Shown: positions 33,764 to 45,827, counted from the stretch's first letter. The stretch is DNA of 64,000 nucleotides from Polyangiaceae bacterium (GCA_025936045.1 JAICUB010000029.1:1-64000); one strand, 5' to 3'. Notes: generated by a model not told the origin, from the sequence alone. Translations and numbers: made by a program.

Positions 33764-35134
33764 TCAGGTCGCGGGCCCTTCGCAGATCGCAGTCGAGCCG
33801 ATACAGCCGACGCCCTGGCAGCAGCGCTCGTTCAGCGGGCAGGTGCCGGTCTGGGTGGTGCAAGCACCTTCCTTGCAAACCGGCCGGCTGCATTCGGTCG
33901 TGGTGCCGCCGTCGAGCGGCAGAGCGAGGGGTTCTACCGTCGTCGCACAGTCGCTGTCTTGGCAGCATTGCGCGCACGTGCCGGTGTCCGGGCAGCAGAG
34001 CGCACCGTTGCTGCATTGATCGTTGGAGCAGCACGTTTGGCATTTGCCCGTGCGCTGGCAGCACGTTTGACCGTGACTACACGAGACGGTCGGATACTCG
34101 CATCTGCCGCTATTACAAGCGACGGTCTGACACGCGAGCGGCGCGGCGCAATCCGCGGCGGTGGTGCACTGGTTCGACGAGCAACCCTTCTTCGGGTCGC
34201 ACGTCTGCCCGACCTTGCAGAGCGACTCGTCGGGCTCGTTGGAACAGGCGAGCTTGCCGTCGGCGCCGGCCTTGCACTTCGCGACGGTGCAGGTGACGCC
34301 GTCGTCGGGGCAGCCGCTCGCGCTACAACAAGCGCCACACTGGGCCGTCGTGCCGTCCGGGCTCGGGCAGCATCGTTCGCCCACGCCGCAGAGCTCGCTC
34401 GTCGAGCATTTCAGGTCGGTACCGCACGTGCTCGGGTTGCACGGGTCGTCGTGAGGACACTGCGAGTCACTGCAGCAGCTGCCGCAGCCTTGCCCCGGAC
34501 AACAGGTGCCGCCGCCCGGGCACGAGGCATGATTGCAGAGCCGATTGACGCAGGCGTCGTCCGTGCAGGGGTCGCCGTCGTCACAATCCGTATCGGCCGC
34601 GCACCCTTCGCGCGCGACGCAACCCGTGGGCGAGCAGTACTCGTCCTGGTTGTCGCACGCGCCGGGCGTGTTGGTGCAGAAGCCCGCGAAGCACTCGTCG
34701 TCGGTGCAATCGACTCGATCGTCGCAATCCGCCTTGCCGCAACACTGACCGCAAACGCCGTCGCAGCACATGGGTTGATCGCCGGTGCACTTGGGCGCGT
34801 GCACGCAAATGCCGTCCGAGCCGCAGCTGTCGATCGTGCACGGATCGGGGTCCACGCAGTCCTGCGCTTCGGTGCAGGGCGTCGTACCGCCGCCCGCGCT
34901 ACCTCCGCTGTTCGAGCTGCCGCCGCTCGACACGCCCGCCATGCCGCCGAGCGATGCGTCGCCCGCCGTGCCGCCGCTGCCCCCGTTCGCGGCCATGCCG
35001 CTCACCGCGCCCATGCCGGCTTGTGCTTTGGTTCCCGACGACGAAAACTCCGCGCCACCGCAGGCCGCGGCGACGACCGCGCAAACGAAGCTCAGGCCCA
35101 GCACGCGAACAAGCAAGTGCATGCCGCTAATCAT
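33764..35134 (-). CDS. Large Cys-rich repeat lipoprotein
   Basis: 456 residues: signal with lipobox AAAC, a roughly 60-residue Gly/Ser linker, then about 370 residues with dozens of Cys in repeats such as CTDDACVNRLCNHASC, DCDDRVDCTDDECFAGFC and TCCPGQGCGSCCSDSQC. Aspartate-rich D-x-D-x-D-C loops resemble thrombospondin-like calcium-binding repeats. Surface exposure and a disulfide-locked fold are likely; function is unknown. Start could also be the ATG at 35122. It is convergent with serB (10-bp gap). Confidence 0.8.
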   Translation of the reverse strand: MISGMHLLVRVLGLSFVCAVVAAACGGAEFSSSGTKAQAGMGAVSGMAANGGSGGTAGDASLGGMAGVSSGGSSNSGGSAGGGTTPCTEAQDCVDPDPCTIDSCGSDGICVHAPKCTGDQPMCCDGVCGQCCGKADCDDRVDCTDDECFAGFCTNTPGACDNQDEYCSPTGCVAREGCAADTDCDDGDPCTDDACVNRLCNHASCPGGGTCCPGQGCGSCCSDSQCPHDDPCNPSTCGTDLKCSTSELCGVGERCCPSPDGTTAQCGACCSASGCPDDGVTCTVAKCKAGADGKLACSNEPDESLCKVGQTCDPKKGCSSNQCTTAADCAAPLACQTVACNSGRCEYPTVSCSHGQTCCQRTGKCQTCCSNDQCSNGALCCPDTGTCAQCCQDSDCATTVEPLALPLDGGTTTECSRPVCKEGACTTQTGTCPLNERCCQGVGCIGSTAICEGPAT

Positions 35135-35179
35135 AGCCCAGGACGAGGCCCTCCGTCCTAGTGCCGGGCCCGTTTCTGA

Positions 35180-37765
<2,586 letters not shown>

Positions 37766-37778
37766 GCGGCGACCGGTC

Positions 37779-37811
37779 TCACGCCGAGCTCTGCGCATGA
37801 GCTCGGCGTGA
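37779..37811 (+). terminator. Hairpin terminator after ilvC
   Basis: A perfect 13-bp stem (TCACGCCGAGCTC / GAGCTCGGCGTGA) with a 7-nt loop, 14 bp past the ilvC stop. No T-tract follows. It separates ilvC from the methyltransferase 60 bp downstream. Confidence 0.75.
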
Positions 37812-37869
37812 CCGACGCTCTGCGCCACCCGATCGAGTTACTGCAAGCCCCCTGGGAGGGAAGTCGCTG

Positions 37870-38712
37870 ATGAAGGCCGAAAATTCATGGCAGGACGCCG
37901 CCGGGCAGCGCTGGGCGGAGCTTTCCGAGCGCACCGACGCGCAGCTCGGGCCGCTCGGGCGGCAGGCGATGGCTCTGATTGCGCCCCTGCGCGGCGAGCG
38001 CGTGCTCGATGTGGGTTGCGGCGCGGGGCAGTCGACGGTCGAGCTCGCGGAGCTCGTGGGCGAGACGGGCAAAGTGGTCGGGCTCGATATTTCCGAGCCG
38101 CTCTTGAACGCCGCCAAGAACCGCGTCGCGGCGCGCGGGCTCCGTAGCGTCGAGCTCGTGCTCGCCAACGCGGCGACCGCGGGCTTCGCGGAGCCGTTCG
38201 ACGTGGCGTTCTCGCGCTTCGGCGTGATGTTCTTCGAAGACTCGGTGGCGGCGTTCGCCAACATCGGCCGTGCGCTCCGCTCCGGCGGCAGGCTCGGGTT
38301 CGTGTGCTGGCAGCCACGGGAAAGAAATCCCTGGGCGCACGAGCCGCTCGAGGCGGTGCGCGCGCTCAGGCCGGATTTGCCGCTGCCGCCGTTGCTGGCG
38401 CCCGACAAGCCGGGGCCGTTCTACTTCTCGTCGCCGGCGTTCGTGCGCGACGTTCTCGAGCGCGCCGGTTTCGGCGACGTGCAGATCGTGCCGTACGAGG
38501 CGAGCTTGCCGCTCGGCGGCGCGAAGGTGCTCGACGAGGCGGTCGACTACCTCCTGCAGATTGGTCCTGCGGCACGCTTTCTGAACGAGGCCGGGCTAAA
38601 CGCGGAGCCGCGAGCGCGCGAACTGATCGCGCGCGCCGTTGCCCCGTTCGTTACCGACGGCGGCGTGCTGGCGCCGTCGCGCGTGCTGCTCGTCGCCGCG
38701 CGGCGTCCCTGA
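37870..38712 (+). CDS. Class I SAM-dependent methyltransferase
   Basis: A 280-aa protein with a Rossmann-type SAM domain: motif I VLDVGCGAGQST (45-56), acidic loop VVGLDIS, motif IV-like DVAFSRFGVMFF and a C-terminal cap. This is the UbiE/MenG-like Methyltransf_11/25 group. Substrate is not predictable and neighbours give no clue. GGAGGGAAG lies just before the ATG at 37870. Confidence 0.88.
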   Translation: MKAENSWQDAAGQRWAELSERTDAQLGPLGRQAMALIAPLRGERVLDVGCGAGQSTVELAELVGETGKVVGLDISEPLLNAAKNRVAARGLRSVELVLANAATAGFAEPFDVAFSRFGVMFFEDSVAAFANIGRALRSGGRLGFVCWQPRERNPWAHEPLEAVRALRPDLPLPPLLAPDKPGPFYFSSPAFVRDVLERAGFGDVQIVPYEASLPLGGAKVLDEAVDYLLQIGPAARFLNEAGLNAEPRARELIARAVAPFVTDGGVLAPSRVLLVAARRP

Positions 38713-38825
38713 CGTTCCGGCGCTGGCAGCATTCGAAGCGCGGAGCGTGCAGGCGAACCCGCCTGAGGCTCTGGCTCGCGATGACGGGGCGGACGGCGTG
38801 ACCCGTCAGCCGGATGCGGCCGGCG

Positions 38826-39188
38826 TCACTGGGGCGAGTGGCAGAGCTCGCCGAGCGCGCCCGTGGCGCCGTCGCAGCTGCAATGCGCGATGTAGCGGTT
38901 CGCTTCGCTGATGCACTGGCTGTCGACGCCCTGACAGCTCTGGTTCTGGTCCGCGCAGCTCGCGAAATCACCGAACGCGCTCTGACAATCCGAGCCTCGT
39001 GCCTGGATGTTCCGGATGCACTGCTGCGAGCAGTCGTCGACGCTGACCGCGTCCGTCGCGCAGCGCTGCTGCCACTCGCACACGCTCTGGCACTGGCCTT
39101 CGGTCGAGTTGCACGCGAGCGCGCAGGCGACCGCGGCGACGAGCGCGAAGAGACGAACGACCTGGAAGCGACGAAACGGGACGGGCAT
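38826..39188 (-). CDS. Small Cys-rich lipoprotein
   Basis: 120 residues. Signal peptide RRFQVVRLFALVAAVACALAC with lipobox ALAC, then a 95-residue domain with about twelve Cys in a C-x3-C-x4-7-C pattern (CQSVCEWQQRCATDAVSVDDC, CQSAFGDFASCADQNQSC). This small helical disulfide fold is common in myxobacterial lipoproteins. The ATG at 39188 is the one before the signal. Function unknown. Confidence 0.72.
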   Translation of the reverse strand: MPVPFRRFQVVRLFALVAAVACALACNSTEGQCQSVCEWQQRCATDAVSVDDCSQQCIRNIQARGSDCQSAFGDFASCADQNQSCQGVDSQCISEANRYIAHCSCDGATGALGELCHSPQ

Positions 39189-39238
39189 GCCTGAAGCGGC
39201 GCGGACGCTAGCACGGCGCCGCCACGCGCGGGGGAGGC

Positions 39239-40798
39239 TCAGAACGAGAGCTTCTCCGCTTCGGCCGCGTAGCGAGCGGCGAGCGCCTCGTACACGGGCA
39301 CGACGCTCGGATCCGGCGCGATGCGCTCCGGCCCCGGCGCGCAAAACGGCGCGAAGAGCTCCGCGAACGGGCGGCCCTCCACCGCTTGGGCCGCGCGCAG
39401 GGCGCCGCCGAGCGCCGAGGAGTTCGCGACGGCCAGGGTGCGCACCTCGGCTTGGAAGACGTCGGCCAAGACCTTGAGGATGCCGCGGTTTTTGGACGCG
39501 CCCCCGGTTGCGAGCAAGGTGCGCGGCGTTTCACCGATCCACGCCGAATGCCGGCGCATGGCGAGCGCTTGGGCTTCGACGATGGCACGCGCGGCGTGCG
39601 CCGGAGCGCGCCACGCCACGAACTCGGGCGAGCCGAACAGCCGCACCTCGGGCCTGGCGATGCGCGGCGTGATCTCGGGTACGAAATACGGGAGCATTAG
39701 GTTGCCGTCGTTGCCCGGCTTCGTTTCGGCGAGGATGGCGCGCTCGAACGCGGGCCAGTCGAGCTTCGTGCGCTCGGCGACGGCTTCGCGCGCGAGCGAG
39801 CCGTTGGCGAAGCAGATCAGGCACATGAAGCCGCCCGCGGGGTTGCCGAAGACGTGGCCGAAGCCGCCCGGATCCGTCTTCGGCTGCCGCATCGCCGCGA
39901 AGACGGTGTCGCTCGTGCCGAGGCTCACGACGGCCGTCCCCGGCAACGCAGCCCCCATGCCGACCAAGCTCGACGGGTTGTCGCCAGTGAACGCGATGAC
40001 CGGCGTGCCGGCGCGGAAGCCGTAGCGTTCCACGAAGTACGGCGCGATCGAGCCGACGCGCGTGGTCGACGCCACGGGCGCGCGGAGCTTCGCCGCGAGG
40101 CCGGGCGCGGTGGCGGCGAGCAGCGGTTCGCTCCAACCGAGCGCGGCGAGCTCGAGCAAGTTCATGCCCGCGCCGTCACCGAAGTCGATGGGCGCCGACG
40201 TGCCGGCGAGGACGCCCGCGATGAACGAGCTCACGAGGTGGATCTCCTGCGTGGCCGCGTAGGCCGCGGGCTCGCTGCGCGCGAACTTGCGGATCTGAGG
40301 TCCCGTGAAGCGCGGCGTCGCGCGCGAGCCGCTGATGCGCGTGACCGCGGCGTCGCCGCCGACGGCCGCCGCGATGGCGCTGCAATCCTCGCCCGTCGAG
40401 CTATCCATCCAGATCGGCGAGGTCGCGCGGCTGAGCAGGGGGCGAAGCTGCTCGCGGAGCGGCCGGTCCGTCGCGAACGTCGCCTTGCCGAGCGGAGACC
40501 TCAGATACACCGAGCCGTGCTGCTGGCCGGCGCCGCTCACGCCCGCGATGGAGCCGAGGTCGAAGCCGCTCGCGCGGATGTCGGCGAGCAAGCGCTCGAG
40601 CGCCTCGACCCACATCAGCGGATCGGAGTGCTTGACGGCTGGATCGGCGTTCTCGAGAAAGCCGTGCGGCGCGTGGAACTCGGGCAGCGCCTGGCCGTAG
40701 TTCAGGCTGCGATCGAGGACGACACGCCCGGCGTCGGTATCGACGACGAGGGCGGACAGACTCTGGGTGCTGGAATCGAGACCGAGAAAGAGCGCCAT
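39239..40798 (-). CDS. xylB: Xylulokinase (FGGY family)
   Basis: A 519-aa sugar kinase phosphorylating D-xylulose (or a close ketose). N-terminal ATPase motif LFLGLDSSTQSLSALVVD, substrate loop SGAGQQHGSVYL, catalytic-Asp region IDFGDGAGMNLLEL, and C-terminal nucleotide motifs AFTGDNPSSLVGMG, VVSLGTSDTVFA and LLATGGASKNRGIL. Length and motif order fit xylulokinase well. No xylose isomerase or transporter is adjacent, so it stands alone here. Confidence 0.9.
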   Translation of the reverse strand: MALFLGLDSSTQSLSALVVDTDAGRVVLDRSLNYGQALPEFHAPHGFLENADPAVKHSDPLMWVEALERLLADIRASGFDLGSIAGVSGAGQQHGSVYLRSPLGKATFATDRPLREQLRPLLSRATSPIWMDSSTGEDCSAIAAAVGGDAAVTRISGSRATPRFTGPQIRKFARSEPAAYAATQEIHLVSSFIAGVLAGTSAPIDFGDGAGMNLLELAALGWSEPLLAATAPGLAAKLRAPVASTTRVGSIAPYFVERYGFRAGTPVIAFTGDNPSSLVGMGAALPGTAVVSLGTSDTVFAAMRQPKTDPGGFGHVFGNPAGGFMCLICFANGSLAREAVAERTKLDWPAFERAILAETKPGNDGNLMLPYFVPEITPRIARPEVRLFGSPEFVAWRAPAHAARAIVEAQALAMRRHSAWIGETPRTLLATGGASKNRGILKVLADVFQAEVRTLAVANSSALGGALRAAQAVEGRPFAELFAPFCAPGPERIAPDPSVVPVYEALAARYAAEAEKLSF

Positions 40799-40839
40799 CG
40801 GGATCTCCGCGAGGGCGCCGAGCGTAGCTCAGAACGGGG

Positions 40840-41697
40840 TCACGAGCTGAACCAGTAGAAGCTCGTGTAGGTGATGGTTTTGTCGGTGGCGGCCGTGAAC
40901 GAGAAGTAATAGCCGCCGTCGACCTTGGCCGGCAGCTGGCCGCCGCAGGTCGCGGTGGGTGTCGCGCCGTTCACGCTCACCGTGCGGCCGCCCATGTTCG
41001 AGCACATCCAGCTGTTGAATGTCTCCATGACGAAGTAGCAAACCGCGTCGGCCGTATCGAAGCTGCCGGAATTGCCCGCCATCGTCGGCATCCTCGGATC
41101 CGGGCACGCAGCGGCGCTCGCGCCCGCGCTGCCGCCCGCGGACATGCCGGCGCCGCCGCCCGTCGCGCTGCGGCCGCCCGTCGCGGTGCCGCCCGTGCCG
41201 CGACCCGCCGTGCCGGTGCCGCCCGTATTACGACCGCCCGCGCCGAATCCGCCGCCTGTGCCGCCGCTCCCCGGCATGCCCGCCGATCCACCGAACGCGT
41301 TCGGCATCCCACTCGAGCCGCCTGCAGATTTTCCCGCACCGCCCACGGTGCCGCCGGCGCCGCCCGTCCCCGTCGAGCCGCCCTTGCCCGCGCTCGTGCC
41401 GCCGCTGCCCATGCTCGCGCCGCCCGTGCCCATCTCGGCACCGCCGCTGCCCGGGCTCGCGCCGCCCGTGCCCATCGCGGCACCGCCGCTGCCCGGGCTC
41501 GCGCCACCGGTGCCCATGGGATCGGTTCCACCCGACGACGTCGCGCCGCCCGCACTCGTGTCTCCACCCGTCGCAGCGGGCTCATCCGGCGCGAGGCTCT
41601 CGGTCGGGTCGACCGTTTGCGCGGCGCACGCGGCCGCGACGAGGACACCGAGCGCCACGGCGCTCCGACTGCGGGTCAAACCGATCGATCGACTCAT
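40840..41697 (-). CDS. Gly-rich lipoprotein with small C-terminal domain
   Basis: 285 residues: signal SAVALGVLVAAAC with lipobox, about 160 residues of Gly/Ser/Thr/Ala/Met repeats (GTGGASPGSGGAAM and variants), then a compact C-terminal domain of about 85 residues with four Cys (DAVCYFVMETFNSWMCSNMGG, TATCGGQLPAKVDGGYYFSF). The domain is aromatic and strand-rich, compatible with a surface or binding module, but I do not recognise it. The ATG at 41697 starts the signal. Confidence 0.7.
   Translation of the reverse strand: MSRSIGLTRSRSAVALGVLVAAACAAQTVDPTESLAPDEPAATGGDTSAGGATSSGGTDPMGTGGASPGSGGAAMGTGGASPGSGGAEMGTGGASMGSGGTSAGKGGSTGTGGAGGTVGGAGKSAGGSSGMPNAFGGSAGMPGSGGTGGGFGAGGRNTGGTGTAGRGTGGTATGGRSATGGGAGMSAGGSAGASAAACPDPRMPTMAGNSGSFDTADAVCYFVMETFNSWMCSNMGGRTVSVNGATPTATCGGQLPAKVDGGYYFSFTAATDKTITYTSFYWFSS
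41401..41520. repeat. 42-bp in-frame repeat inside the Gly-rich lipoprotein gene
   Basis: About 2.5 copies of a 42-bp unit encode MGTGGASPGSGGAA/E. The copies are nearly identical at DNA level, so the linker has expanded recently. Confidence 0.7.
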
Positions 41698-41890
41698 GAG
41701 CTCCACCAATGAAACCTTGATTCTAACTGTTCTTACAGGGCGAGGCCGCCCAAGTTCGCGCGGAAGGTAGGTCGATGTCATCCTTAGGGCACTTCGCCCG
41801 GCAGTTCGGCTCGGCCGGGGGCTCCGTCACGACCGGCGCTCACATCGCCACGGAACGCACACCGAACCCATGCTGTCTCAGTAACTCGAG

Positions 41891-42787
41891 ATGTCGGATT
41901 CCGTCCTTCGAAGTGCTCTCGCCGTTTCGGCGGCGTTGCACGCCCTGCTCGGCATGTGGGTAGAGGTGCGCGACGCTTCGCACCCGCCGGTCGAGCACGA
42001 AATCCGCGACGTGTGGGCCGGCCGCGGCATCGAGGTCGACTCGGTCCCGCTCGCCGACGCGGCGGCGGTGGCGGCAACGACGGCCGCGCCCGGGCCCGAG
42101 CTCGCGCCGCAACGCGAGCCGGAACCAGCGGCGAAGCAGCCGGAGCCGCCGCGACGACACGCCTCCGCCGCGAAACACGAAACGAGTCACCCGTCGGCAC
42201 TCACGGCTGCGGCGGCAGCTGCGACCGCAGCCGCCCCCGCGAACACGGCCGTCGCGGGCAGCGGAACCGCCGAACCCGGCGCCGACAGCGCGAACGGCAC
42301 GCCGGCTCCGGCGTTCGGCGCCGCAGCTCTTCCGACGGGAGTGCGTCACCTGCCGAAGGCGTTCACGCGCGCGCTCAGCATCGCCGATCGTGGCGATCCG
42401 CGCTGGCTCACGCTGCCGGCGGGTCCGGCCGGTGAAGTCCGCATCGAGCTGCCCGTCGACGAAGACGGCAAGCTCGGCGAGCTCGCGTACCCGGACGAGA
42501 ACGCGCGCGACAAGCTCGCGCCCGTCGTCCGTCACCTGCTCGAAAACACGCGGCTCCTGCTCGAGAGCGGCCATTTCTCGCTCGATCCGGCGAATCTGCG
42601 TGCGGGCGTCGAGCGCCTCCGCGTCCGCGTCGAAGTCGTCGAGCGTCCCGCGACGAGCGATCCCGACGCGGACCCGAACGAGCTCGAGGAGCTCGAGTAC
42701 GAGCCGCCCGCGCGCGGCAAACCGGGCCGCGGCAGCTTCGCGCTGAACTCCGGCCGGCGCGTCATCGGCTGGGTCTATCTCGAGTAA
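41891..42787 (+). CDS. TonB-like periplasmic protein, unknown
   Basis: 298 residues. The N-terminal anchor SVLRSALAVSAALHALLGMWVEV resembles TonB family signal anchors (S-x-x-x-H at the start of the helix). It is followed by an Ala/Pro/Glu spacer and a C-terminal domain from about residue 170 (GEVRIELPVDEDGKLGELAYP...GVERLRVRVEVVE). The energy-transducing C-terminal pattern is only partly convincing, so a TonB-related structural role is tentative. The next gene starts 22 bp later on the same strand. Confidence 0.6.
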   Translation: MSDSVLRSALAVSAALHALLGMWVEVRDASHPPVEHEIRDVWAGRGIEVDSVPLADAAAVAATTAAPGPELAPQREPEPAAKQPEPPRRHASAAKHETSHPSALTAAAAAATAAAPANTAVAGSGTAEPGADSANGTPAPAFGAAALPTGVRHLPKAFTRALSIADRGDPRWLTLPAGPAGEVRIELPVDEDGKLGELAYPDENARDKLAPVVRHLLENTRLLLESGHFSLDPANLRAGVERLRVRVEVVERPATSDPDADPNELEELEYEPPARGKPGRGSFALNSGRRVIGWVYLE

Positions 42788-42809
42788 CGGCGCGGGTTCC
42801 GCGCGCGTG

Positions 42810-43781
42810 ATGGCGGCGCCCGACCGGATCTGCCATCGTGTTCGGAAGGACATGGAGCCGCTCTCCGACGCCGCCGTCCGCACCCTCGTCGAGCGCTACG
42901 CGGAGACCGTCGACGCGCTCGTGATCCCCGCGGGCGAGCCGCTGCTCGTCCTGCCGAACGCGGAGTTTTTTCCCGACCCGTTCACGGGCGACCGCGCGAG
43001 CGTCGAACGGCTCGCGGCGCGCATGCAAGGCTACGCGGGGCTCGAAAGCGTCAACGTCGAAGTGGCCGTCAAGGGCGAGTTCGTGCCCGCCGACGACGCT
43101 TGCGGCAGCGGCGGCTGCGGCAGCGCCGCGTGTGAGGCGCCGGCCGTCGAAATTTCGGAGCCGCGCCTGCGCAAAGCGGACGACGGCTGGCACGTGAACG
43201 TGCCCGCGGCCGAGCTCGGCAGCCCGATCGTGCTCACGGCGCGGCTCGCGACCTCGTTCGGCGCCGTCGCGCTCGTCGAACGTCACCCCGAGGGCAACGT
43301 GCTCGTGCGAGACGCCGCAGAAGCGGAGCTCGCCGCCGTCGCGCTCGGCTTCGGCGTGCTCCTGCTCGAAGCCTCGTATATCTACCAAAAGGGTTGCGGC
43401 GGCGCACACGTCACGAACGCCACGGAGCTCGGTTGTCGCGAGCTCTCCGTGCTCTTCGCCTTCGCCGCCGCGCGCGAAAAGCAATCACTCCGCGCGGCGC
43501 TCGCCGAGCTCGGCACGACGCAGCGCGCGTTCGTCAAAGACGCCGCGAACCTCGTCGCCGAATCGCCCGGCCTCGTCAAAGCGCTCCGCGACTCGCCGAC
43601 GCGCGTCGCCTCGGGCGACTTCAAGCTGCGCGACGGCCGTTCGCTTTTCGCCCGCCTGTTCAGCCGCTCTTCGCGTCCAAAAAGCGAAGAAGAGCGGCTC
43701 TCGGCCGCCCTCGCCGCGCTCGAACGCGGCGCCTCCGTCGACGAGCTCGCCGAGCTCGTGGGCCCCGCCGACGGCGAGTAA
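42810..43781 (+). CDS. Conserved-looking soluble protein with Cys cluster, unknown
   Basis: 323 residues, no signal or membrane segment. A short cluster DACGSGGCGSAACEA near residue 96 and YQKGCGGAHVTNATELGC near residue 195 supply five Cys and one His that could bind metal. The rest is an alpha/beta body with a helical Ala-rich C-terminus. It probably shares a transcript with the TonB-like gene. I do not recognise the family. Confidence 0.6.
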   Translation: MAAPDRICHRVRKDMEPLSDAAVRTLVERYAETVDALVIPAGEPLLVLPNAEFFPDPFTGDRASVERLAARMQGYAGLESVNVEVAVKGEFVPADDACGSGGCGSAACEAPAVEISEPRLRKADDGWHVNVPAAELGSPIVLTARLATSFGAVALVERHPEGNVLVRDAAEAELAAVALGFGVLLLEASYIYQKGCGGAHVTNATELGCRELSVLFAFAAAREKQSLRAALAELGTTQRAFVKDAANLVAESPGLVKALRDSPTRVASGDFKLRDGRSLFARLFSRSSRPKSEEERLSAALAALERGASVDELAELVGPADGE

Positions 43782-43900
43782 CCGACCCGCACGCGGCCGC
43801 TCGGTCTTCCGGAGTGAGGGCGCAGCCTCACGTCCGCTTCACGCGCATGACCCGCGCCCGAGGTGCGATTTTCGGAGCGCGGCGTGGAGCGCCCGATGCG

Positions 43901-44419
43901 TCACTCCGCGATGGCGTCGCGCAACGCGTCGAGCGCGCGGGCGTCGAGCGAGCCGCCCGCGTAGCGGACGGTGCCGTTGCGGTCGACGACCCAGGTCGAG
44001 GGCACGCGCCGGGCGCCGAGCGCTTCGGACAACTTGAACTCTTCGTCGACGAGCTGCGCGTAGGCGAGGCGGCGCGTGCGCAGGTATTCGGCCACGTGCT
44101 CGTACGGCTCGCCGACCGCGACGCCCACGACGAGCGCGTCAGCGCCGACGCGCGCCTGCAAGCGATCGAGCTCGGAGAGCTCGCGCGCGCAGGTGGTACA
44201 CCAGGTCGCCCAGAGCGCGACGATCGCCGGACGGCCGCGCGTGAGAGCGGGCAACGACTCGGTGCGGTGCTCGAGCGACAGCACCGGCACCGCGGGCAGG
44301 CGCTGAACGGCGGGTGGCCGCGCCGGCGCGCGTGTGCACGCCGCGAGCAACGCGCCCGCGGCCGTCGCCGTGAGCGCGCGCTGAACGCGACGCGTCAATA
44401 ACGAAACCCGGTCGCCCAT
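43901..44419 (-). CDS. TlpA-like thioredoxin-fold lipoprotein
   Basis: 172 residues: signal with lipobox LLAAC (Cys28), then a thioredoxin fold with the redox motif WATWCTTCARE (Cys74, Cys77) and the cis-Pro loop RRVPSTWVVDRNG. It acts outside the cytoplasm as a disulfide reductant or cytochrome/metal maturation factor. The start overlaps the end of the DUF3570 gene by 25 bp, so it is the last gene of the DUF4266-DUF3570 operon. Confidence 0.85.
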   Translation of the reverse strand: MGDRVSLLTRRVQRALTATAAGALLAACTRAPARPPAVQRLPAVPVLSLEHRTESLPALTRGRPAIVALWATWCTTCARELSELDRLQARVGADALVVGVAVGEPYEHVAEYLRTRRLAYAQLVDEEFKLSEALGARRVPSTWVVDRNGTVRYAGGSLDARALDALRDAIAE

Positions 44420-45588
44420 GTCGCCACGTTGACGCGAAGCTTGTCCGAACGGAAGTAGTGATCGAACCCGAAGCTCAGAAAGAGCGTGCCTAGCCGCGCC
44501 GTCGGCAGGTTCACGCTCGCGGTCCCGCCGAGCGTCTGCGTGAAGAGGCCGCCGAGGTCGCTGTCGGCCGTCGCGTACGGCGAGAGCGCGGGGACGGCGT
44601 CGATCGTGAAAAACGAGACGGCCGCCTGGTGATGGTAGCGGTAGCTCGCGCCGACGAGCAGCCAATCGGCGACGCGCTGGCGGAGCTCGGCTTCGAGCGT
44701 GTGCGCCGTCACGTCCCAGTCGTCACGGTAGAAGCGGTAGCGCAGGCGGAGCGCGCCGCGCCACGGCAAGTACTGCTGGAGCGCGAGCGACGCGGCATGT
44801 CTCACGCGTTCGCGCGGCAGGTTCTCGCTTTCGCGCCCGCCCGCGGCGAGCGGCACCGTGTTCCAGGTGTTCGAGAGCTCGCCGCGCTGGAGCGTCACGC
44901 CGTAGCTCACCGCCGCGAGCGTCGTCGGCGAGAGCAGCTGCGAGAACCCGAGGTTCAGGTTGCTCGAGGCGCGCGAAGCGCGTCCCCGGCGCGAGCCGCC
45001 GAGCGCGAACGCGTCGAACCAGTCGAGCACCTGGTTCGCGGCGATGCTCAGGGTCGCGTTGTCCTCGGCGAACGAGCGCCGGTATTCGAGCGAGTAGAGC
45101 CAGGAGAGGAACGGCTCCTCATGGTGGAAGCCGACGCCGCCGGTCCAGGTCGTGTTCGCGTCCGCGCGATCCGAAAGCTCGTATTCTACCTCTTGCGCCA
45201 TGTTCTGCGCCGACGCGCTGCTCACGACGTCCGGCTTCGAGTAATACTTGTCGATCGCGTTCGCCGAGGCGCTCGTCACGAGATCGACCGGCACCCACAC
45301 GCGGTGCGTCAGGTGCTCGCCCTGCTGCATCACGAACTCCCCCTGCACCTGCAGGACCTGGAGTTTCTCCGACCCCCGCCCGTTTAGCGGCCCGGCTTGC
45401 GACTGATAGCCGCGTCCGTCCTGCTCGTAGGCGCTGACGCGCGTCTGCGCGAGGTCGACCCTGACGGCCGGCTTTTGCCCGAGGACCTCGGCGTCGCTGA
45501 ACGAGCCGCCCTCCGCGCTCGCGGCCGCCGGGACGAACCCGAAAACGAGCGCGAGAGTGAACGCCGCGCGACGTCGCATGCCGTTCAC
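44395..45588 (-). CDS. DUF3570 outer-membrane beta-barrel protein
   Basis: 397 residues: signal peptide ending AASAEGG, then a barrel of alternating strands with many aromatic/Gly residues and a C-terminal Tyr (WATGFRY). Family hallmark segments are GRGSEKLQVLQVQGEF, VSSASAQNMAQEVEYELSD and ALRLRYRFYRDDWDVTAHTLEAEL. The GTG at 45588 overlaps the stop of the DUF4266 gene (GTGA); the ATG at 45579 is the alternative. In other bacteria DUF3570, DUF4266, a thioredoxin-like protein and often the flavin transferase ApbE cluster together. Confidence 0.88.
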   Translation of the reverse strand: MNGMRRRAAFTLALVFGFVPAAASAEGGSFSDAEVLGQKPAVRVDLAQTRVSAYEQDGRGYQSQAGPLNGRGSEKLQVLQVQGEFVMQQGEHLTHRVWVPVDLVTSASANAIDKYYSKPDVVSSASAQNMAQEVEYELSDRADANTTWTGGVGFHHEEPFLSWLYSLEYRRSFAEDNATLSIAANQVLDWFDAFALGGSRRGRASRASSNLNLGFSQLLSPTTLAAVSYGVTLQRGELSNTWNTVPLAAGGRESENLPRERVRHAASLALQQYLPWRGALRLRYRFYRDDWDVTAHTLEAELRQRVADWLLVGASYRYHHQAAVSFFTIDAVPALSPYATADSDLGGLFTQTLGGTASVNLPTARLGTLFLSFGFDHYFRSDKLRVNVATWATGFRY

Positions 45589-45827
45589 TGGCAGCTACAA
45601 CCACCGCCGGCGGTCTTGCCGTCGCCGCCCGCGGCCGCTTCGCGCGTCGTGTAGAGCTTGCGCTTGCGGTGCGCGTCGAGCGCGTCGTCGTCGCGCATGA
45701 CGGGCTCGGCGAAAGCGGCACGGTGGTTCTGCGGCACGACGGCGCAACCACCGAGCAGCGTCGCCTGCACGCCGCCCACGACGAAGAGCGCGGCCGAGGC
45801 GAACAGCTTGGTCTTCCACTCGAACAT
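45585..45827 (-). CDS. DUF4266 small exported protein
   Basis: 80 residues. Signal-like N-terminus (KLFASAALFVVGGVQATLLGGC), then the family core VPQNHRAAFAEPVMRDDDALDAHRKRKLYTTREAAAGG and a Gly-rich end GGGCSCQ, equivalent to the usual GGGCGCN tail. The paired C-terminal Cys could bind metal or be modified. It is translationally coupled to DUF3570. Confidence 0.85.
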   Translation of the reverse strand: MFEWKTKLFASAALFVVGGVQATLLGGCAVVPQNHRAAFAEPVMRDDDALDAHRKRKLYTTREAAAGGDGKTAGGGCSCQ

